A stretch of 64,000 bases of DNA, taken from assembly GCF_001306135.1 (NCBI RefSeq), contig NZ_LGKP01000011.1, positions 1 to 64,000 of the forward strand, written 5' to 3'. Made by a program: the position numbers and the translations under genes. The notes beneath the pieces are model-generated. The model saw only the letters and a list, made by a program, of their open reading frames with translations. It was not told where the DNA came from and did not search any database. This stretch comes from Herpetosiphon geysericola (lineage in GTDB: Bacteria; Chloroflexota; Chloroflexia; Chloroflexales; Herpetosiphonaceae). Positions 53,515 through 62,715 of this stretch are shown here, one piece after another (the first letter of the stretch is position 1; each line of letters starts with the position of its first letter).

Positions 53515-53808
53515 GGTTGCGACGCGAGGGGTCAGGGATCGGGGATTGGGATTTTAACGTAGAGGCGCAGAGAAATGAAGGATGAAGTAAAATCAAAAAT
53601 CAAAAATTAGAAAGTTATATTATCCACGAAGCGCACGAAGGGCTAGGAACCACGAAGTTTGCGAAGTTAAGTTTTTGGCCACAGATTGGCACAGATTTTT
53701 GGGATTATGTTCTGCAAGCCAAAAGCCCTTTTTATTTTTCGTGCAATTCGTGGAATTCGTGGCTAAAAAACCTCGCCTTCGTGATCTTCGCGGTTCCTCG
53801 TACTTGGC
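53515..53808. repeat. Intergenic module repeat between convergent genes
   Basis: The modules are ggggtcagggatcgggg, ttaacgtagaggcgcagag, tccacgaagcgcacgaagg, aaccacgaagtttgcgaag, ccacagattggcacagat, then ttcgtgcaattcgtggaattc and cttcgtgatcttcgcgg. The left half and right half partly mirror each other. No gene is visible. Confidence 0.8.
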
Positions 53809-54954
53809 TTATTGTTTCTCGGTGCGTTTGGCAGCTTCCCAAAGCGTGTCTGCTTCGCTCAAGCTGAGTTGGCTGAGTTGGCGGCCTTGGGCTTGGGCTG
53901 CTTGTTCAACGGCCACAAAGCGGCGGCGAAATTTGGCAATTGTGCCGCGTAGCGCACTTTCTGAATCAATTTTGAGCCAGCGCGCCAAATTGGTCAAGGC
54001 AAACAGCACATCACCAAATTCGGCAGCTTGTTCTTCTGGGCTGGCAGCTGCTTGCAATTCGCCAATTTCTTCATGCACTTTCTCCCAAACGCCGCTGATG
54101 TCAGGCCAATCGAAGCCAACTTTGGCAGCTTTTTTGCCCATGAGTTGCGCTGTTGCGAGTGGCGGCAAGGTTTTGGCGATGCCATCGAGTGCGCTTTCCC
54201 GTTGGCTGCCTTTTTCTTTGTGCTCAGTTGCCTTAATCGCATCCCAATTGCGCAATACTTCGTCTGCATCGCTCACTTCGGTGGTGCCAAAAATATGCGG
54301 GTGGCGGCGAATCAGCTTGCTGTTGATTGCAGCATAGACCTGATCGAGATCGAAGCGGCCTGCTTGGCGGCCAAACTCTGCGTGAAAGACAATTTGCAAC
54401 AGTAAATCGCCCAATTCTTCTTTGAGATTTGGCCAATCTTCAGCGTCGAGCGCTTCGAGGGTTTCATGGGTTTCTTCAAGCAAGAATTCGCGCAAGCTGG
54501 CGTGGGTTTGTTTACGATCCCATGGGCAGCCTTGTGGCCCTGCCAAACGCGCCATAATCCATTCTAATGTGCTTGGGCTAGCCAAATCAGCCTCGATGCT
54601 GAGTGCTGGCAGATACCAGGCTTGGGCTGGGCTGGCGTTGGCAAGGGTTGTTTGGTTCAGGCCCGTTGCAGCAAGGCTCTGAATTTGATAGTCGCTGGGA
54701 TAGCGGCGCAATAAGCTGGCCCGAACTGCTGGCAATATCGCTGCATCGATTGCGGTGACGATCAAGGCTTGGGTTGCTTGAAACGGTAACGGGCTAACGA
54801 AGGCTTGATAGTCAGCGATGCCCTGTAATTCACTCCACGCTCGATCAACGCCTTCGGCAGGTTGAGGCGTTGGTGCAATAAGCTTGTGGGCAGGCACAAC
54901 TTGAAAGCCTTGGCTAAGGTCGAGTGGAAATTGGCTGAGAAACTGAGTTAACAT
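53809..54954 (-). CDS. mazG: MazG-family nucleoside triphosphate pyrophosphohydrolase with a remnant N-terminal domain
   Basis: The 381-residue protein hydrolyses (d)NTPs to monophosphates to clean the nucleotide pool. Two MazG domains are seen (about 130-235 and 260-375); the first carries GCPWDRKQTH, EETHETLEAL and EELGDLLLQIVFHAEF metal-binding motifs. Residues 1-125 match the end of the tetrapyrrole-methylase domain of YabN-type proteins (a GFQVV-like start, ALIVTAIDAAILPAVRASLL, then RRYPSDYQIQSLAATG), but the SAM-binding N-terminal part of that domain is missing. The ATG has aagga upstream. Confidence 0.88.
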   Translation of the reverse strand: MLTQFLSQFPLDLSQGFQVVPAHKLIAPTPQPAEGVDRAWSELQGIADYQAFVSPLPFQATQALIVTAIDAAILPAVRASLLRRYPSDYQIQSLAATGLNQTTLANASPAQAWYLPALSIEADLASPSTLEWIMARLAGPQGCPWDRKQTHASLREFLLEETHETLEALDAEDWPNLKEELGDLLLQIVFHAEFGRQAGRFDLDQVYAAINSKLIRRHPHIFGTTEVSDADEVLRNWDAIKATEHKEKGSQRESALDGIAKTLPPLATAQLMGKKAAKVGFDWPDISGVWEKVHEEIGELQAAASPEEQAAEFGDVLFALTNLARWLKIDSESALRGTIAKFRRRFVAVEQAAQAQGRQLSQLSLSEADTLWEAAKRTEKQ

Positions 54955-54967
54955 TGCTGATCCTTAA

Positions 54968-55002
54968 ATAAAGAGCGACAGGATGAGCATAGCATCCTGT
55001 CG
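54968..55002 (-). terminator. Intrinsic terminator after the parvulin gene
   Basis: cgacaggatg (54976-54985) pairs with catcctgtcg (54993-55002), loop agcatag, followed on the minus strand by ctctttattt. Confidence 0.8.
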
Positions 55003-55026
55003 TAACGCCCATTGGCATTGCTCTGC

Positions 55027-55968
55027 TTATTGGAAAACGGTCACTGATTCTGGGAAGGGTACATCCTCAGCGCGCACATAATTTTTGATCAAATCTTTTT
55101 GGCGGTATTCTTCGACTTTTCCTTGCACATAGGCCGTGCCTTCTGGCGAATTCATAAGTTCTTGGAACGAGCCAAAGCTAATCGCATTGCGGCTTTCGGT
55201 AATTTTCATAATGTGATAGCCAAATTGGGTTTTGACCGGCTCGCTCAATTGGCCAACTTCCAGCGTGTTGAGCGCGGTGGCAAACTCAGGCACGAAGCCA
55301 GCAAATTGCTCTTTGGTATACCATCCGAGGTCGCCGCCGTTTGAGCCACTGCCAGGATCTTCAGAATATTGTTGGGCTAAGGCCGAGAAATCTTCGCCAG
55401 CCTTCAATTGGGTCAAAAGTTGGTTGGCGCGATCAAGGGCGACTGATTCACTGACGGTTTCGGTGGAAACCAAAATATGAAACAGATGAAATTGTGGCGT
55501 TTCGCTTGGCAGTTGCAGCAGTTTGGCATAGCTCTCGAAGGTCAAAATCTGGGCAACATAGGCGCGCATATTTTCAACCGTGCCAAAACGATTTTCTTTG
55601 GCAAAAGCTTCATAATCGGCAAAGGTTGGTTTTTCTTTTTGAACCGCCTGATCGATCATCATCGTGGTTTGTTCTGCGGTCACGCTATCGATGCCTGCGC
55701 CAAGCTTGGCACTTTCTTCCAAAATCACTTTTTGCAAAATGAGTTGCTCTAAAAGTTGTTGGCGGGTAGTATTGGCATCAAGGCCGCCAGCATTGTTGTT
55801 GATATTATTGGAATTTTGATCTAAAAAGGTTGTAAATTCTGCTTCAGTGATTGAAGAATTACCGACCTCAACCATGACTTTCGATTGACTGGTGGTAATT
55901 TCACTACCACAACCTGCTAGGATTGCGATTACAAAACAGAGCAGCAACCACTGGGCGTGTCGTCGCAT
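55027..55968 (-). CDS. Parvulin-type peptidyl-prolyl isomerase lipoprotein (PrsA/SurA-like)
   Basis: The 313-residue protein has a lipoprotein signal peptide ending in the lipobox LAGC (Cys20). A SurA-like helical segment follows (about 30-150), then a parvulin domain (about 165-262) with FHLFHILVSTE, FSALAQQYSEDPGSGSNGGDLGWYTKEQF and FGYHIMKITE. It should help fold exported proteins at the outer face of the membrane. The ATG has ggagga upstream. It follows glyA on the same strand, separated by two competing hairpins. Confidence 0.91.
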   Translation of the reverse strand: MRRHAQWLLLCFVIAILAGCGSEITTSQSKVMVEVGNSSITEAEFTTFLDQNSNNINNNAGGLDANTTRQQLLEQLILQKVILEESAKLGAGIDSVTAEQTTMMIDQAVQKEKPTFADYEAFAKENRFGTVENMRAYVAQILTFESYAKLLQLPSETPQFHLFHILVSTETVSESVALDRANQLLTQLKAGEDFSALAQQYSEDPGSGSNGGDLGWYTKEQFAGFVPEFATALNTLEVGQLSEPVKTQFGYHIMKITESRNAISFGSFQELMNSPEGTAYVQGKVEEYRQKDLIKNYVRAEDVPFPESVTVFQ

Positions 55969-56021
55969 GAGCCAAAGTCCTCCACATGTTGAAATGCTAA
56001 ATTATATATCTCATTGATACC

Positions 56022-56080
56022 GCAGCCATGGCTGCTTGTCAAACGCCAAACGAGGCAGCCGTGGCCCGACTACCTCGTTT
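56022..56080 (-). promoter_or_regulatory. Two mutually exclusive hairpins between glyA and the parvulin gene
   Basis: aaacgagg (56048-56055) pairs with cctcgttt (56073-56080), and gcagccgtggc (56055-56065) pairs with gccatggctgc (56025-56035). The two stems share base 56055 and one sits inside the loop of the other, so they compete. They follow glyA on the minus strand and may be its terminator or a switch. Confidence 0.45.
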
Positions 56081-56100
56081 AAGCTGGTTAATTGGCCAAT

Positions 56101-57360
56101 TTAGGCGTATTCTGGTTGGCCTGGCACCGGGAAGGCCGCGCATAATTCGCGAACTTCGCCAGCAACTTTGGCTTGTAATTCTTTGTTGCTCAAATCGCGC
56201 ACAATTTGGCCGACCCAAACGGCGATTTGGCGCATTTCATTTGGCCCAAAGCCCCGCGTGGTTGCAGCAGGCGTGCCAAAGCGCAAACCGCTGGCGGTCA
56301 TTGGTGGCTTGGGATCAAATGGAATCGCGTTTTTGTTGACCGTAATGCCAGCATGGTCAAGGGCTTTTTCAGCGTCTTTGCCTGTAGCATTCACCGGAGT
56401 CAAATCGACCAACAACAGGTGGTTATCGGTGCCGCCGCTGACAATCCGCAGGCCTTCGTTGGTCAAGGCCTCGGCTAGCACTTGGGCATTTTCCACCACC
56501 CGGCGCATATAATCGCGGTAATCTGGTTGCAACGCTTCGCCAAAGGCAACAGCTTTGGCAGCGATCACGTGCATCAATGGGCCGCCTTGCACACCAGGAA
56601 ACACAACTTTATCGATATTTTTGGCCTGTTCTGCACTGCACATAATCATGCCGCCACGAGGGCCACGCAAGGTTTTATGGGTGGTCGTGGTGACATAATC
56701 AGCAACCCCAACAGGTGATGGATGCAGGCCAGCAGCAACCAAGCCAGCAATGTGGGCAATATCGGCCATCAAAATTGCCCCAACATTATCGGCAATTGTG
56801 CGCAGCAAATCGAAATTGATTGTGCGTGGATAGGCGCTGGCGCCACAGATAATCATCTTAGGCTGAGTTTTGTGGGCAATCTCGGCAACTTCTTCATAAT
56901 CGATCTGTTCGGTTTTGCGGTCAACGCCATAGCCGTGAATCTCATATGATTTGCCTGAGAAGTTGAGCGGATGGCCGTGGGTCAAGTGGCCGCCATGGGC
57001 CAAACTCATGCCCAGCACTCGGTCGCCATGCTCAAGTGTCGCCAGTTGCACCGCCATATTGGCTTGCGCGCCAGAGTGTGGCTGGACATTGACATGCTCA
57101 GCGCCAAACAATTGCTTGGCTCGTTTGATCGCCAAATCTTCGGCGACATCAACAAACTCGCAGCCGCCGTAGTAGCGTTTGCGTGGATAACCTTCGGCAT
57201 ATTTATTGGTCAACACCGAGCCTTGGGCGGCCAATACAGCACTGCTGACATAGTTTTCAGAGGCGATTAGCTCAATCCCATGGCGTTGACGTTCAGCTTC
57301 AGAGTCGATAGCTTGCGCCAATTCAGGATCTTGTTGGCGCAATTCATCCATTAACGACAT
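56101..57360 (-). CDS. glyA: Serine hydroxymethyltransferase
   Basis: The 419-residue PLP enzyme interconverts serine and glycine while loading the one-carbon unit on tetrahydrofolate. The Schiff-base Lys is in [14 protein letters not shown] (near residue 225). The N-terminal [29 protein letters not shown] and [11 protein letters not shown], and the C-terminal [16 protein letters not shown] are all typical. The length is normal. The ATG has aaggag upstream. Confidence 0.97.
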   Translation of the reverse strand: MSLMDELRQQDPELAQAIDSEAERQRHGIELIASENYVSSAVLAAQGSVLTNKYAEGYPRKRYYGGCEFVDVAEDLAIKRAKQLFGAEHVNVQPHSGAQANMAVQLATLEHGDRVLGMSLAHGGHLTHGHPLNFSGKSYEIHGYGVDRKTEQIDYEEVAEIAHKTQPKMIICGASAYPRTINFDLLRTIADNVGAILMADIAHIAGLVAAGLHPSPVGVADYVTTTTHKTLRGPRGGMIMCSAEQAKNIDKVVFPGVQGGPLMHVIAAKAVAFGEALQPDYRDYMRRVVENAQVLAEALTNEGLRIVSGGTDNHLLLVDLTPVNATGKDAEKALDHAGITVNKNAIPFDPKPPMTASGLRFGTPAATTRGFGPNEMRQIAVWVGQIVRDLSNKELQAKVAGEVRELCAAFPVPGQPEYA

Positions 57361-57439
57361 GCGTACACTCCTTGTCTACGTGGAAAACATCCTTGCAGCC
57401 GGCTGGGCGTGATGCGACGATCTGCTGTGTGACCCATCC

Positions 57440-60400
57440 CTATGATACACGGTTTGGGCTTTGTGTGTTGCGGGCTTGAATCAAATCGGCAACCGTGCTG
57501 CGCAGGGTTTGCATTTCAAAGGGCTTGCCAAGCACGCTATCCACGCCGCGTGCAGCAGCATAATCAGCATCGTGTTGATAGCCCCAGCCAGTAATTAAAA
57601 TTGCGATGATATTGGGGCGGCGCTGGCGAGCTTGCTCTAGCACATCCCAGCCATTCATCCCGGGCATGCCCAAATCGGAAATAATCAGGTCGAAGGCTTG
57701 TTCGTCGATCCAGCGCAGAGCCTCTTCGCCAGAGCCAGCTAAGGTTACTTCGTGATGATCGTGGCGCAGCACTTTGGCCACAATGTTGCGCACTGCTGGC
57801 TCATCATCAACCACCAAAATTCGTTGGGCAGCAGTTTTGGGCACAATCGCAACTGGGCGTGGCTTTGGTTGCGGTGCATGATGGATTGGCAGCAATACCA
57901 CGAAGCGCGCGCCATGCGGGTAGACATCTTCGGTTAATAATTTGCCGCGATGGCGTTGGACAATGCTTAAGGCAACTGCCAAGCCCATGCCCGTGCCTTC
58001 GCCAATTGGCTTGGTCGAGAAAAATGGCTCGAAAATACGCGTCCGATCTTCTGGGGCGATGCCTGGGCCGTTATCAGCAATGGTGAAATACGACCACTCG
58101 CCTGTTGTGCCCGTGCTAATTGTAATCGTGCCGCCTTTGGGCAAAACATCAATCGCATTGACGACCAAATTAACGCAGACTTCGCGCAATTCGGCGGCGC
58201 TGCCTTGCACATGGGCGGCGGCCAAGTGGGTGCTAATATCGAGCTTGATGCCACGCTGCTGGGTTTTGTCGCGCCACGAAGGGCGGGTAAAATCGAGCGC
58301 AATATTAACCACATCACGCAAATCCACAATATCATCGTAGATCGTTTCGGAGGCCCGCGCAAACTCTTGAATTCGACGCACCGTGACCGCGCCATCTTTG
58401 GCAGCACGTTCGATCACTTGCAAGGCGTCGCGGCGTTCGGTGTGGGTTTCATCAATCAGCAAAAATTGGGCATTGCCAAGAATCGAGGCCAGCAGATTGT
58501 TGAAATCGTGGGCAACGCCACTGGCCAATTGCCCCAAGGCGCGCAATTTTTCCGAGTTGATCAAGGTTTCGCGGGTGTTTTCTAGCTCGTCGAGCACGCT
58601 ACGCAATTGATAATACGATTGCTCTGCATCGGTGCGCAGCAAATGTTCTTGCTCATAGCGGCGCGCTGTATGAATTGCTTGCGAAATTTGCTGGGCAATC
58701 GAGGCCGCCAAATGGCTTTCCTCTGGATTCCAAACCCGCACGTTGCCACGGCTATACATTTGCAGCCAGCCACTAAACCGCCCGTCAACCATCAATGGCT
58801 GGGCGAAGAGCGATGATAGACCTTCAGCGCTCGCTGGATCGCCGCCGATCAGCGAGACGCGGCGAATATCGCTGATGTAGAGTGGCGTTGGCGGCTTGAA
58901 GCGCGAAATCCAATAATTAACCGTATCAGTGGTCATTTCCAGCGAATCAAGGTAGCGCTCGGAAAAACCAGCGTGGGCCACGACTTGCATTGCGCTGCCA
59001 TCGTTATGCCACATCAGCACCGCAGCCGCCGCAATTTTAAACACATCGATGACCTTTTCGACCACATTGCCGCATAAGGCATGCAAATTGAGTTCGCCGC
59101 TGATCGCGCGAATAATTTCTTGCAGGGCTTCAAGCTCGCGGCGGCGTTGATGTTCGGCCTCGTAGAGCTGCATCTGGCGCAATGCCAAGGCCAATTGATC
59201 GGCCACATCGTTGATCAAACGCAAATCATCAAGCGTCCAGAGGAAGGGCCGTTGCACTTTATAGATGCAGACAAAGCCCAACCACTGGCCATTAGCCACC
59301 AACGGCACCCAAACCAAGGCATGAATATTCAAGGCCAGCAAACGCTCGCGCAATTCAGGATAATTGCTATCGTGATATTCATCGATCGTCAGCGAGCGCT
59401 TTTGTTGGAAGGCTTGCAACATTTCGCTATGCAACAAGGCCTCAGTCGCGGTGCGCTGATCTGGCGGCAGCAAGGTGGTGTAGGTGCCATGAAAGCGTAA
59501 GCGTTGCTCCTGCTCATACATGGCCACGGTGCAGAAATCGGCGCGCAGGCCTAAACCAAGGGTTGCCAAAACATCCTGCAACACCTCGCGCAAATTGATG
59601 GTTTGGCGAATATGGCTGACGATGCGGGCAAAGAGCACATTGCGTTCGTTGGCCACATACATCGAGCGAAACAGCCGATTATGCTCCAGAATATAGCCTA
59701 AGCGCGCGCCAAACTCGTGCAGCAATTGGATATCGCTTGGCTCAAATGGCGTGGCTGGAATCAGGTGCAGCATACCAAGATTCGTCTGATTGCCAGGCAC
59801 AGGAATATCGATGCCAAACCTACCTGTGAGCAACGTTTTGGCCAAATGCTGGCTCTTTGAGGTGGCAAATTGTTCAGCATTGCTGAGGGCTTGCATGCCA
59901 CGCTGGGTTGGCACATGGGCTGCATTGATCTGAGTCAATAAACCAAGCCCTTGCTCATCGTAGAGATAGAGGGCTGCGCCTTGGATTGGCAAGTAGTGCC
60001 AAATTAAACGAATAATTTGGTATGGCTCGGCCAGCACATCAAGGTGCTTTAAAATATGCAAATTGATTTTTTCGATGATTTTGGTGCATTGATCTTCGCG
60101 ATAATGCTGGCGATGAGTGGCCAGCGTGCCCAAGGCCAAGGCCAATTGCTGGGCGATCATCTCGATAATTGGTTGGAGCAAGCGCAGTTTTGCGGCTGGC
60201 TGGTCGCTTTGAATATCGATTAAGCCAAGCAGTTGCTCGTGGCGCAGCATTGGCACGCTGAGTTGGGAGCGCTGGTTGTGCGCGCTTGCAGGCGTGATGA
60301 TGCTTTGTTGCTGCTGGCAGAGCGCCGACCAAGCAGCGCCTGCATTGTGGCGCAGGCGGGGCGGCTGGTGATAACTAGGATCTTCCAGTGGGCCAAGCGC

Positions 60401-60601
60401 GCTAGCAACTGGCACAAGCTGATCGTCTTGAAGCAGGGCGATGGTGACATGCGGCGTTTGCAAGTAGTGGCTGATTAATGCGCTAATCCGTCGAATCAAT
60501 AATTCTGCATTGTGAAGGCAAAAATGCTCTTGGGTGGTTTTGCTTAATAGCTCAAGCTGCTCGTGCCAAATGCTTGATTCCGCGCTATCACCATCGTACA
60601 T
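57440..60601 (-). CDS. Large hybrid GAF histidine kinase with C-terminal receiver
   Basis: The 1053-residue cytoplasmic protein has three GAF-like domains (about 40-170, 315-470 and 500-640; for example DYHQPPRLRHNAG, VQRPFLWTLDDLRLINDVADQLALALRQMQLYE and LFAQPLMVDGRFSGWLQMYSRG), then HisKA with LASGVAHDFNNLLASILGNAQ, an ATPase domain (NAIDVL, DNGPGIAPE, GTGMGLAVALSIV) and a receiver (ILVVDDEPAVRN, phospho-Asp in LIISDLGMPG). There is no membrane segment. The ATG at 60601 follows aaagga; a TTG extension overlaps the neighbour by 76 bases and is rejected. The signal is unknown. Confidence 0.92.
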   Translation of the reverse strand: MYDGDSAESSIWHEQLELLSKTTQEHFCLHNAELLIRRISALISHYLQTPHVTIALLQDDQLVPVASALGPLEDPSYHQPPRLRHNAGAAWSALCQQQQSIITPASAHNQRSQLSVPMLRHEQLLGLIDIQSDQPAAKLRLLQPIIEMIAQQLALALGTLATHRQHYREDQCTKIIEKINLHILKHLDVLAEPYQIIRLIWHYLPIQGAALYLYDEQGLGLLTQINAAHVPTQRGMQALSNAEQFATSKSQHLAKTLLTGRFGIDIPVPGNQTNLGMLHLIPATPFEPSDIQLLHEFGARLGYILEHNRLFRSMYVANERNVLFARIVSHIRQTINLREVLQDVLATLGLGLRADFCTVAMYEQEQRLRFHGTYTTLLPPDQRTATEALLHSEMLQAFQQKRSLTIDEYHDSNYPELRERLLALNIHALVWVPLVANGQWLGFVCIYKVQRPFLWTLDDLRLINDVADQLALALRQMQLYEAEHQRRRELEALQEIIRAISGELNLHALCGNVVEKVIDVFKIAAAAVLMWHNDGSAMQVVAHAGFSERYLDSLEMTTDTVNYWISRFKPPTPLYISDIRRVSLIGGDPASAEGLSSLFAQPLMVDGRFSGWLQMYSRGNVRVWNPEESHLAASIAQQISQAIHTARRYEQEHLLRTDAEQSYYQLRSVLDELENTRETLINSEKLRALGQLASGVAHDFNNLLASILGNAQFLLIDETHTERRDALQVIERAAKDGAVTVRRIQEFARASETIYDDIVDLRDVVNIALDFTRPSWRDKTQQRGIKLDISTHLAAAHVQGSAAELREVCVNLVVNAIDVLPKGGTITISTGTTGEWSYFTIADNGPGIAPEDRTRIFEPFFSTKPIGEGTGMGLAVALSIVQRHRGKLLTEDVYPHGARFVVLLPIHHAPQPKPRPVAIVPKTAAQRILVVDDEPAVRNIVAKVLRHDHHEVTLAGSGEEALRWIDEQAFDLIISDLGMPGMNGWDVLEQARQRRPNIIAILITGWGYQHDADYAAARGVDSVLGKPFEMQTLRSTVADLIQARNTQSPNRVS

Positions 60602-60626
60602 ACCGGCTATCCTTTCATCGAAGGGT

Positions 60627-61403
60627 TTACCATTTGGGTTTGCGCTTGTTGAGAAATGCGGCGAGGCCTTCTTGACCTTCGGGGCCGGTGCGGGCTTGGG
60701 CAATGGCTTCGATGGCGTAGCGTTTGGCGGCGCTGCGCTCCATTTCCCACATGGCTTGGACTAATTTTTTGGCTTGGGCCATGGCTTGGGGGCCGCCACT
60801 GAGCATGCGTTCAACCAAAAAGCCGACCGTTTGATCAAGCTCATCTTCGCTGGTAATTGCGTGAATGAGACCAATTTCGAAGGCTCGTTCGGCGCTAAAG
60901 CGTTCGCCTGAAATAAACAACGCTCGGCTTTGGCTGACCCCAATTTTGGGCACGACATATTGGGCAATTACTGCTGGAATCAAGCCAAGCTTGACCTCAG
61001 TAAAGCCAAATTTAGCTTGTTCGACGGCCACCGCGAGATCGCAGCAAGCCACCAAGCCTGCGCCGCCACCAAGCGCCGCGCCATTGATGCGGCCAATAAC
61101 TGGCTGCGGCATGCTATTGAGCAGCGCAAACATGGCATCGAGATGTTCAGCATCGGCAATATTTTGCTCGGCAGTGTAGCTGGCGCTTGCTTGCATCCAG
61201 CTTAAATCGCCGCCAGCAGAGAACGAAGGCCCAGTGCCAGTCAAAATAACCACCCGCACGCTGGTGTCGGCGGCGATGGCGGTTAATGCTTGGCGCAACT
61301 CGCCGATCAATTCGGGATTGAAGGCATTGTGCAATGCTGGGCGATTGAGACTGACGGTGGTGACTGCTGCTTGCTGGCTGACACTGATCAGTTGATATGA
61401 CAC
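60627..61403 (-). CDS. Methylglutaconyl-CoA hydratase-like crotonase (LiuC/GnyH type)
   Basis: The 258-residue crotonase-fold protein has the oxyanion-hole motif FSAGGDLSWM and only one of the two hydratase glutamates: TEVKLGLIPA keeps its Glu, while the GGGCELA position reads GGGAGLVACC. This pattern, with ALGGGAGLVACCDLA, is that of the LiuC/GnyH/AtuE group of leucine or terpene degradation, so it may hydrate 3-methylglutaconyl-CoA. The GTG start at 61403 has ccggag upstream. No other leucine-catabolism gene is visible. Confidence 0.85.
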   Translation of the reverse strand: MSYQLISVSQQAAVTTVSLNRPALHNAFNPELIGELRQALTAIAADTSVRVVILTGTGPSFSAGGDLSWMQASASYTAEQNIADAEHLDAMFALLNSMPQPVIGRINGAALGGGAGLVACCDLAVAVEQAKFGFTEVKLGLIPAVIAQYVVPKIGVSQSRALFISGERFSAERAFEIGLIHAITSEDELDQTVGFLVERMLSGGPQAMAQAKKLVQAMWEMERSAAKRYAIEAIAQARTGPEGQEGLAAFLNKRKPKW

Positions 61404-61453
61404 GAAATACTCCGGCTGTCCCAACCTCGTTGTTGGGCCAGATTGGCAATGGC

Positions 61454-62698
61454 CTATGGATAAGCCATGCGTAAATTATCAAATTGGGTTAAGGTATCGC
61501 CTTTTTCAAAGGTACTTGCGCCAAAGCCCATCGCTCCGCTGGCGTAGGTTTCGTCGGTGTAGGCGCCAACTTTTTCGCCATTCAAGTAGAAGGTGAAGTT
61601 TGAGCCAACCGCAACGACGCGCAAACGATTAGTTGCGCCAATTTCCTCATTGGCCACCGAGCTATATTTCCAATCGATCAAGTTCGTCCATTCGTCAATG
61701 GCTTTATCAAAGCGGCGGAAGGCAAAGTTGCCTTGACCATCGATTTGATAGACATACAAACTGCCTGAAGTATCGCCCTCAATTTGTTCGCGTAGCACTA
61801 AGCCTGCTGCATTGGTTGGCTCGCCGCTGACCATCGTAACATCAATTTCTGCATCAACATCGCTATACACTTCGTTGGTTGATGTCCAGATGATCCGTTC
61901 GTTGACATACACATGGATTTGATAGGCGCCTTCAACGTAGGCATACTTGCCCGATTTGCTGGCAGTTTCTTGCTCTGGCCAAGCCTGATCGGTGTTTGAA
62001 AAATCGTCTTCTAAGAATACGCCGCTGCCAACAACTGGCTCGGTGGTTGGTTCTGGGTCATCGGTTGAGGCCGGAGTTCGGGTTGGGCGGGTTGTTGCCG
62101 TGGCCACGCTGGTTGCATTGGTCGCGATCTGTTTCTTGGGATCTTCTTCTTTATCATTCATCAAGAAGGCTATGCCAGCGCCAAGTAGGAGCACAATCCC
62201 CACGACAATCCCAATAATCATCCCAGTGTTGCTACTGCGTTTGGTTGGCGCCCCAGCATTTGGATAGCCAGCGCCATAGCTTGGTTGTTGATAGTTGGCT
62301 GGCGTGTATTGCTGTTGGTTGCCATATGGTTGTTGGGGCTGTGGTGGTGGTGGCGGATAGCTAGTAGGCTGGCCATAATTTTGGGGTTGCTGATAGCCAC
62401 CATAATTTTGCGGTGGTGGTGGATAGCTGCCAGGCTGGCCATAATTTGGTTGTGCTGGTGGCGGGTAGCTCCCTGGCTGACCATAATTTGGTTGCGGCGG
62501 TGGCGGGTAGCTCCCCGGTTGATCATAATTTGCTGCTGCTGGTGGATAACTACCACCCTGACCATCGTAGCGGGGCAATGCCTGAGTTGGGCCTTCGGCA
62601 GCAGTTGGCGCAGCGTTGAGCCTAGTTCCACACTCAGAACAAAATGGATTAATATCGTCGACACTTGCTCGACAATTAGGACATTCACGAAGCGCCAT
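61454..62698 (-). CDS. Zinc-ribbon, Tyr/Pro-rich, membrane-anchored protein with LamG-like ectodomain
   Basis: The 414-residue protein starts with a zinc ribbon (CPNCRASVDDINPFCSECG). A Tyr/Pro-rich low-complexity region follows (about 45-145) with repeated YGQPGSYPPPPQPN units, then one membrane segment (about 155-180: GMIIGIVVGIVLLLGAGIAFLM), a Thr-rich linker, and an ectodomain (about 225-412) of laminin-G/concanavalin-like pattern (DDFSNTDQAWP, VYQIDGQGNFAFRRF, RLRVVAVGSNFTFYLNGEKVG). It is probably a membrane protein that exposes a ligand-binding domain outside. The ATG at 62698 has ggaggt upstream. Confidence 0.75.
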   Translation of the reverse strand: MALRECPNCRASVDDINPFCSECGTRLNAAPTAAEGPTQALPRYDGQGGSYPPAAANYDQPGSYPPPPQPNYGQPGSYPPPAQPNYGQPGSYPPPPQNYGGYQQPQNYGQPTSYPPPPPQPQQPYGNQQQYTPANYQQPSYGAGYPNAGAPTKRSSNTGMIIGIVVGIVLLLGAGIAFLMNDKEEDPKKQIATNATSVATATTRPTRTPASTDDPEPTTEPVVGSGVFLEDDFSNTDQAWPEQETASKSGKYAYVEGAYQIHVYVNERIIWTSTNEVYSDVDAEIDVTMVSGEPTNAAGLVLREQIEGDTSGSLYVYQIDGQGNFAFRRFDKAIDEWTNLIDWKYSSVANEEIGATNRLRVVAVGSNFTFYLNGEKVGAYTDETYASGAMGFGASTFEKGDTLTQFDNLRMAYP

Positions 62699-62715
62699 AG
62701 GGATTACCTCCAAAG

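Noticed and set aside
60602-60703. TTG-start extension of the hybrid kinase
   Set aside because: It would overlap the end of the enoyl-CoA hydratase gene by 76 bases and has no ribosome-binding site, while ATG 60601 has one.
62400-62600. Tandem DNA repeats in the zinc-ribbon gene
   Set aside because: They encode the YGQPGSYPPPPQPN units of a real low-complexity region, so they are coding repeats and not a mobile or CRISPR element.
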